A stretch of DNA of 64,000 nucleotides from CAVAWX01 sp963614215 (GTDB lineage: Bacteria; Actinomycetota; Coriobacteriia; Coriobacteriales; QAMH01), in the NCBI GenBank assembly GCA_963614215.1, contig CAVECB010000006.1:6411-70410 (forward strand), read 5' to 3'. A program made the translations under genes and the position numbers. The notes beneath the pieces were generated by a model. It was not told the origin of the DNA and searched no databases. It worked only from the letters and a program-made list of their open reading frames with translations. Shown here in pieces: positions 59,831 through 64,000 of the stretch. Each line of letters begins with the position of its first letter. Positions within the stretch are counted from its first letter, which is position 1.

Positions 59831-61212
59831 TGGAATTCATCGGCAGAGAGCGCGAGCTCGCAAAAATCAAGAAAGAACTCAGCACTCCCGACCAGCGCAA
59901 CGTCCTTGTCTACGGAAGACGTCGTGTGGGGAAAAGCGAGCTCATCAAGCAAGCGATCACCGATATCCCAGACAGCACGACAATCTACTATGAATGCCGC
60001 CAAACCTCCGAGGCAGACAATCTCGCAAGCCTCTGCGCCCTTGCTGCCGGGGCGCTCGGCTTTCCTCCGCTCGCTTTTTCGGGCATTCGCGAACTTCTCG
60101 AATTCCTGTTCTCCCAGGCAAAGGACAGGCACGTCACCCTCGTTCTCGATGAATATCCCTACTTGAGGGATGCCGTTAAAGGCCTCGACAGCATCATGCA
60201 GACTTCGATTGACGCCCACCGCGAGAGTTCCAGCCTGAGCATCGTTTTGTGCGGTTCATACGTCGAAATCATGAAATCGCTTATCGAGCATGAGAGCCCG
60301 CTCTATGGACGCATCGACCTTGCGCTCGAGCTCAAGCCCATGGATTACTTCGATGCCGCAAAGTTCTATCCCGGCTTCTCGCCCGAAGACAAAGTGCGTC
60401 TCTACAGCGTCTTTGGGGGCATCCCCTACTACAACCGACTTATCGACCAGACCTCGAGCGTGCGCAACAACATCGTCGAGCTGATGACAGAGCCGGGGGC
60501 TCGGCTTGAAAATGAAATTCCCTCTTATCTTGGTGCTGAAATCTCGAAGATGACCAATGCCAACGAAGTCTTCGGGGCCCTCGCGCAAGGGTACTCGCGC
60601 TGGGGAGACGTTTTAGCGCAGTCCCATGTATCCAGCGGCCCTGCCATGTCCGATGTCTTGGACAAACTCATCTCGCTCGAGCTCGTCCAAAAGCGCGCGC
60701 CCATCAACGATCCCGCCAACAAACGCAAGTCCGGCTATTTCGTGATCGACCCGCTCTCTCTTTTCTACTACCGTTACGTCTTTCGAAACGCATCGGCGCG
60801 GCGGCTGCTCGATCCCGAGGTCTTCTACAATCGCTACGTCTCGAAGGACTTCGAGGAGAACTACGTTCCCCATATGTTCGAGGAGGTCTGCCGTCAGTAC
60901 CTCGTGCGACAAAACCGTGCGGGCAGCATCGAGCCTGCCTTCGACGCCATCGGCAAATACTGGTACGACGATCCTGCAAACAAGGCGAGCGGCGAGTTCG
61001 ACGTGGTAACGCAAGACCCCAAGGGTTACGTGTTCTATGAGTCGAAATTCCGCAAGGCGCCCGTCACGCAGAAAATGGTGGACGAGGAAATCTCGCAAGT
61101 CGAGGCGACGGGGCTCAAGTGCCATCGCTACGGTTTCTTCTCGCGCTCCGGCTTTACGGCCGCAAAGAGCGAGAACACCGTCTTCATCGACCTGTCGCAG
61201 ATGCTCGAATAG
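59830..61212 (+). CDS. ATPase_2/DUF234 AAA ATPase (copy C)
   Basis: 460 residues from MEFIGREREL. Walker A is GRRRVGKS (29-36) and Walker B is TLVLDEYPYL (near 107), then SIVLCGSYVEIMKSLIEHES with the sensor region and SPLYGRIDLALELKPMDYFD, diagnostic for the family. The C-terminal DUF234 domain has the nuclease-like GEFDVVTQD and YVFYESKFRK. Function unknown. The start overlaps an operator repeat, and a relic with the same operator lies at 57064. Confidence 0.88.
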   Translation: MEFIGRERELAKIKKELSTPDQRNVLVYGRRRVGKSELIKQAITDIPDSTTIYYECRQTSEADNLASLCALAAGALGFPPLAFSGIRELLEFLFSQAKDRHVTLVLDEYPYLRDAVKGLDSIMQTSIDAHRESSSLSIVLCGSYVEIMKSLIEHESPLYGRIDLALELKPMDYFDAAKFYPGFSPEDKVRLYSVFGGIPYYNRLIDQTSSVRNNIVELMTEPGARLENEIPSYLGAEISKMTNANEVFGALAQGYSRWGDVLAQSHVSSGPAMSDVLDKLISLELVQKRAPINDPANKRKSGYFVIDPLSLFYYRYVFRNASARRLLDPEVFYNRYVSKDFEENYVPHMFEEVCRQYLVRQNRAGSIEPAFDAIGKYWYDDPANKASGEFDVVTQDPKGYVFYESKFRKAPVTQKMVDEEISQVEATGLKCHRYGFFSRSGFTAAKSENTVFIDLSQMLE

Positions 61213-61297
61213 GTGCGGCTGCGGCGGCACTCCTTCGACGAAACGGTCGACGAGACACCCGATTGGTCGAAGCGAGCCGAAGTAGAGAGGCCGCTAT

Positions 61298-61480
61298 TTA
61301 CGAGGCTCGCTTTACGCATTGCTGCATGACCGAAACAACCTGCTCGATGCTGTCTTCACAATCGCCTTTCAGCCATTCGTCGATAATCGCCATCAACCCG
61401 CTGATATGGAAACGCATCACATATCTGACGGCTTCATTATTCCGACGATAAGAGGCAGACGGAACAACACGGATGCCGGT
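61298..61480 (-). pseudogene. C-terminal fragment of a TetR-family regulator
   Basis: The only frame of note in the 350-base gap after ATPase C. On the minus strand it reads RRNNEAVRYVMRFHISGLMA, IIDEWLKGDCEDSIEQVVSV and so on to a TAA. This matches the last helices of TetR proteins (HISGLMAIIDEWL-type). An in-frame stop at 61481-61483 cuts it off from any DNA-binding domain. Confidence 0.65.
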
Positions 61481-61561
61481 TTATGTTGAGTCCGAAAAAA
61501 CGGGGGGGCGTTTCCGGCACCCCTCGCTCATCGAGGCGGTCAAGTAGCCGCGGGCTTATCC

Positions 61562-62320
61562 TTACTCCTCCAGCGCGTTGTAGGCCGCATCGTCGACCGG
61601 CTCGCACCACTCGTTGCTGGTGTCTTCGCCAGGGCACTCGAAAGCAAGGTGGCTGAACCAGCTGCCGACCTTGGCGCCATGCCAGTGCTTGACGTTTGCC
61701 GAGATCTCCACGATGTCGCCGGGTTTGAGCGCCTGCGCGGGCTTTCCCTCTTCCTGGTACCAGCCTTCACCATCGACGCAGATAAGAACCTGGCCGCCGC
61801 CGGCGCTCGCGTGGTGGATATGCCAGTTGTTGCGGCAGCCCGGCTCGAAGGTCACGTTATGGATGGGCAGGTAGTCTCCTGGGGCGGTAAGGTTCTTAAG
61901 ATAGCTTTGACCGATGAAGTACTGCGCATAAGCATCGTTGGGCTGCCCCAAGCCGAAGAAACCGCCGTGGGACTCGAGCGCCCCGCCATCCGCCTCGCCG
62001 TCGTCCGCGTACACCTCTTTTGCCAGGTTGAAGGTCGCCCATGCCTTGGGCCAGCCAGCATAGAAGGCCACGTGGGTGATGACGGCCGCAAACTCCTCGC
62101 GGGTCACGCCATGCGCCTTGGCATTGGCGATGTGGTAGGCAAGCGAGCTGTCGGTGATGCCCTGCGCCATGAGGGCGACCACGGTGATAAGGCTGCGGGT
62201 CTTGAGGTCGATACCCTCGTTGTTCCAGTTTTCGCCGAAGAGCACGTCGTCGTTGAAGTGCGCGAACTCGGGTGCGAAGTCCCCAAGCTGGTCGCGGCCT
62301 GCGGTTTGCTTGATGGTCAT
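61562..62320 (-). CDS. Carboxymuconolactone decarboxylase-like (AhpD fold) and cupin fusion
   Basis: 252 residues from MTIKQTAGRDQLGDFAPE, with GGAGAGC upstream. Residues 1-110: CMD fold (LKTRSLITVVALMAQGITDS, EEFAAVITHVAFYAGWPKAW), without the AhpD CxxC. Residues 150-250: cupin with metal-binding HIHHASAGGGQVLICVDGEG and HWHGAKVGSWF. Fusions of this type are known in anaerobes and may act on quinones or lactones. A TetR relic lies just downstream. Confidence 0.85.
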   Translation of the reverse strand: MTIKQTAGRDQLGDFAPEFAHFNDDVLFGENWNNEGIDLKTRSLITVVALMAQGITDSSLAYHIANAKAHGVTREEFAAVITHVAFYAGWPKAWATFNLAKEVYADDGEADGGALESHGGFFGLGQPNDAYAQYFIGQSYLKNLTAPGDYLPIHNVTFEPGCRNNWHIHHASAGGGQVLICVDGEGWYQEEGKPAQALKPGDIVEISANVKHWHGAKVGSWFSHLAFECPGEDTSNEWCEPVDDAAYNALEE

Positions 62321-62421
62321 GGTTGCTCTCCTTAACCCGCTGTCGAAAGCGCAATCCTGCTTCAACCGGCAATGCTATACCCCCTGCGGCGCAATGTAAA
62401 ACACCGACCTTTGGGGCTCCT

Positions 62422-62440
62422 CGGTTTTGCGAAAACCGAC
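62422..62440 (-). terminator. Hairpin downstream of ATPase D
   Basis: TCGGTTTT-GCG-AAAACCGA forms an 8-base stem beyond the stop of ATPase D. A diverged copy of the same hairpin accompanies the relic at 59601. It is a reasonable transcription end in either direction. Confidence 0.5.
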
Positions 62441-62461
62441 CCTAAAGTCCCGGCCCGCCCG

Positions 62462-63889
62462 CTATCGCCCAAGTTCCGCGTAGAGGTCTCGGGCGCTCAC
62501 AAGCCTCAAGTCATCGCGCTTTTTTGCCTTGGCAGCGCTGCCGCGACTCGCGGGCTTCTTGCTGAAGAGCACGAAATGCCTCTTGGTGAAGCCGCCCAGA
62601 AGCTCCGAGCGCTCCTCGAGAACTCGCAGCGCCTCGCTCTCGTCAAATGAGTTGCGCCACTTGCACTCCCCCAGCAAAACCGCGCGTTCGATGCCGTTGG
62701 CGGCCACGACGTCGATGTCGCAGGTCTCGCGACTCCTAGGATCGGTGCCCCACCATCGGCCGAACTCCAGCACGGGAAACGGCATCCTGCCCGCCTTGCT
62801 CTCCCGGCGAACCCATTGCAGGCAAATCGACTCGAACTGCGTGCCCACATAGGTCTCAAACACCTGCCCAGACGTCGCATACGGCACGACCGCCTGGCCG
62901 CCGCCCTCCTCGATTGTCCCGATATAGGGGCTTGCGAAACGGTACCAATACGCAAAGAACGGATCGCTAAAACGCCACATCGAGGACTTCGACGCCGTGC
63001 CCCCTCCAAGGGGGGCGACTTTTTCCACGATTCCGAGGTCGGCCATGATCCTCAGATACTTGCCGACAGAATTCTGGTTGACGCCGGCCTTTTCGGCAAT
63101 CCTCGTAGGCTTCGTGGCACCCGAACCAATGGCGTCGAGCACGGAGTTGTAGCCCGCAGGCTCGCTGAGTTCTTGGCGCAACAGCATGAGCGGTTCCTCG
63201 CAGAGCATGCCAAGTCGATCGAACAGAAGCGCGGCGACGTTTTCCTCGTAGGTTTTCCGCACGTCAATCTGCGAGAGATAGTACGGGGTTCCGCCAAACG
63301 TCGCGTAGTACGCTACCAGCGTCTCGGGGTCGGCGTCCGGCAGCATGCGCGCAGCGTCCAGATAGTCGAACGGCAAAAGGCGCATCTGCATGGTCCTGCG
63401 CCCGTAAAGCGGGCTTTTGCTTCCGAGCACCTCGCCCTCCATGAAACCCTCGTTGCTTCCGCAAAGAATCAAACGCAGGCGCGTCTGCTTGAAACCATGG
63501 TCGATAGCCGCCTGCAATACAGAAGGCAAAGACGAATCAGCCTCAGCTGCATAGGGAAACTCGTCGAACACGAAGACGAGCGGGGCGTCTCCTTGTCGGG
63601 TTTGGATTTGTTCGGCCACGAAATCCAAAGCTGCGCTCCAAGACGAAAACGAGGGCAACGAAGCTGGCAGAGAGAAAGCAGCGTAGGCCGCCGCACTGAA
63701 CAATTCAAGGTTTTGGCGGGAGGTCTTTTGCTGTGCCGTGAAATACAGAACAGGCTTGTTTTTCACGAATTCGTCGATAAGGGAGGTTTTGCCCACGCGC
63801 CGCCGCCCGTAGATGACGGCCATCTGGAAGTCGTCCTTCTCGTACATGCGCTCGAGCGCATCGAGCTCTTCCTCGCGTCCGACGAACAT
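62462..63889 (-). CDS. ATPase_2/DUF234 AAA ATPase (copy D)
   Basis: 475 residues from MFVGREEELDALERMYEK, preceded by GAGGAGGG. Walker A is GRRRVGKT (28-35), Walker B is LVFVFDEFPYAAEA, followed by LILCGSNEGFMEGEVLGSKS and PLYGRRTMQMRLLPFDYLDA. A winged helix follows near residues 280-330 (KPTRIAEKAGVNQNSVGKYL). The DUF234 end has TCDIDVVAANG and AVLLGECKWRNSF, a PD-(D/E)XK-like core. The family has no proven function; the repeats upstream are different from those of the other copies. Confidence 0.88.
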   Translation of the reverse strand: MFVGREEELDALERMYEKDDFQMAVIYGRRRVGKTSLIDEFVKNKPVLYFTAQQKTSRQNLELFSAAAYAAFSLPASLPSFSSWSAALDFVAEQIQTRQGDAPLVFVFDEFPYAAEADSSLPSVLQAAIDHGFKQTRLRLILCGSNEGFMEGEVLGSKSPLYGRRTMQMRLLPFDYLDAARMLPDADPETLVAYYATFGGTPYYLSQIDVRKTYEENVAALLFDRLGMLCEEPLMLLRQELSEPAGYNSVLDAIGSGATKPTRIAEKAGVNQNSVGKYLRIMADLGIVEKVAPLGGGTASKSSMWRFSDPFFAYWYRFASPYIGTIEEGGGQAVVPYATSGQVFETYVGTQFESICLQWVRRESKAGRMPFPVLEFGRWWGTDPRSRETCDIDVVAANGIERAVLLGECKWRNSFDESEALRVLEERSELLGGFTKRHFVLFSKKPASRGSAAKAKKRDDLRLVSARDLYAELGR

Positions 63890-63916
63890 GTGCCCTCCTC
63901 GCAGCCGCCTAGCCGA

Positions 63917-63967
63917 AATACGTACTTTGAAATACCGTACCATATAGTACCGTACTTCAGAGTACGG
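63917..63967. repeat. CCGTAC-type repeats upstream of ATPase D
   Basis: Units on the plus strand: ATACGTACTTTG (63918-63929), ATACCGTAC (63932-63940), GTACCGTAC (63947-63955) and the palindrome CCGTACT-TCAG-AGTACGG (63950-63967). They lie 28 to 78 bases upstream of the ATPase ATG on the minus strand, where the promoter should be. The arrangement resembles an operator array. Confidence 0.6.
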
Positions 63968-64000
63968 TTTTTGATAGCTGGAAACACAGTGGCGGGCGGG

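Overview
The window is a high-GC (roughly 60-65% by eye) bacterial chromosome segment. The combination of a type Z (zinc) S14, a Ccm-type cytochrome c system, a periplasmic nitrate reductase with a multiheme quinol-side cytochrome, and several DUF234/DUF4143 AAA ATPases suggests an anaerobic actinobacterium of the Coriobacteriia (Eggerthellaceae-like). That placement is an inference; there is no rRNA gene here to confirm it.

Layout. 1-8785 (minus strand): the fused S10-spc ribosomal protein operon, rplC to rpmD, with rpsJ not at its head. 9174-14779 (minus): cytochrome c maturation genes ccmE-F-A-B-C plus a CcmD-like peptide. 15088-16952 (plus): a GAF histidine kinase and NarL-type regulator. 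17017-22333 (minus): nap genes (multiheme cytochrome, napG, napA, napD, napH). The ccm genes supply haem attachment for the nap cytochrome, and the two-component pair between them is the obvious candidate regulator. 22525-28681 (minus): arginine biosynthesis argJ-B-D-F-R-G, preceded by ARG-box-like palindromes; argC and argH are absent. 28774-38890: housekeeping and envelope genes (ackA, HIT protein, xseAB, zinc metallopeptidase, ClC channel, amidase lipoprotein, two zinc-ribbon membrane proteins). 39247-44624: MFS exporter, RelB/PIN toxin-antitoxin pair, rubrerythrin behind a Fur-box-like promoter, an uncharacterised membrane protein and a SpoU methyltransferase. 44651-53457: an accessory zone of small regulator/effector units (HxlR with ABM/OsmC, HxlR with cupin, transporters, LytTR with a DUF3021-like membrane protein).

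53458-64000 is the most accessory-looking stretch. A roughly 215-nt leader able to form several perfect stems, including a three-way junction, precedes a ClpP-like protease, a VirD4-like ATPase without membrane segments and a DUF4365 nuclease-like protein. Next comes a decayed type I restriction locus in which only a Fic gene survives between an internally deleted hsdM and a 26-residue hsdS stub. Two DUF234-family ATPases follow, with relics of further copies, a lactonase-like metallo-beta-lactamase, a TetR relic and a CMD-cupin fusion.

A recurring theme is that each of the four AAA ATPase genes (44651, 51070, 59830, 62462) has its own, different set of short repeats directly upstream. A fifth set survives beside a truncated ATPase start at 57064. 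These arrays and the clpP leader are the strongest unexplained signals in the window. No tRNA, rRNA, CRISPR array or insertion sequence was seen.
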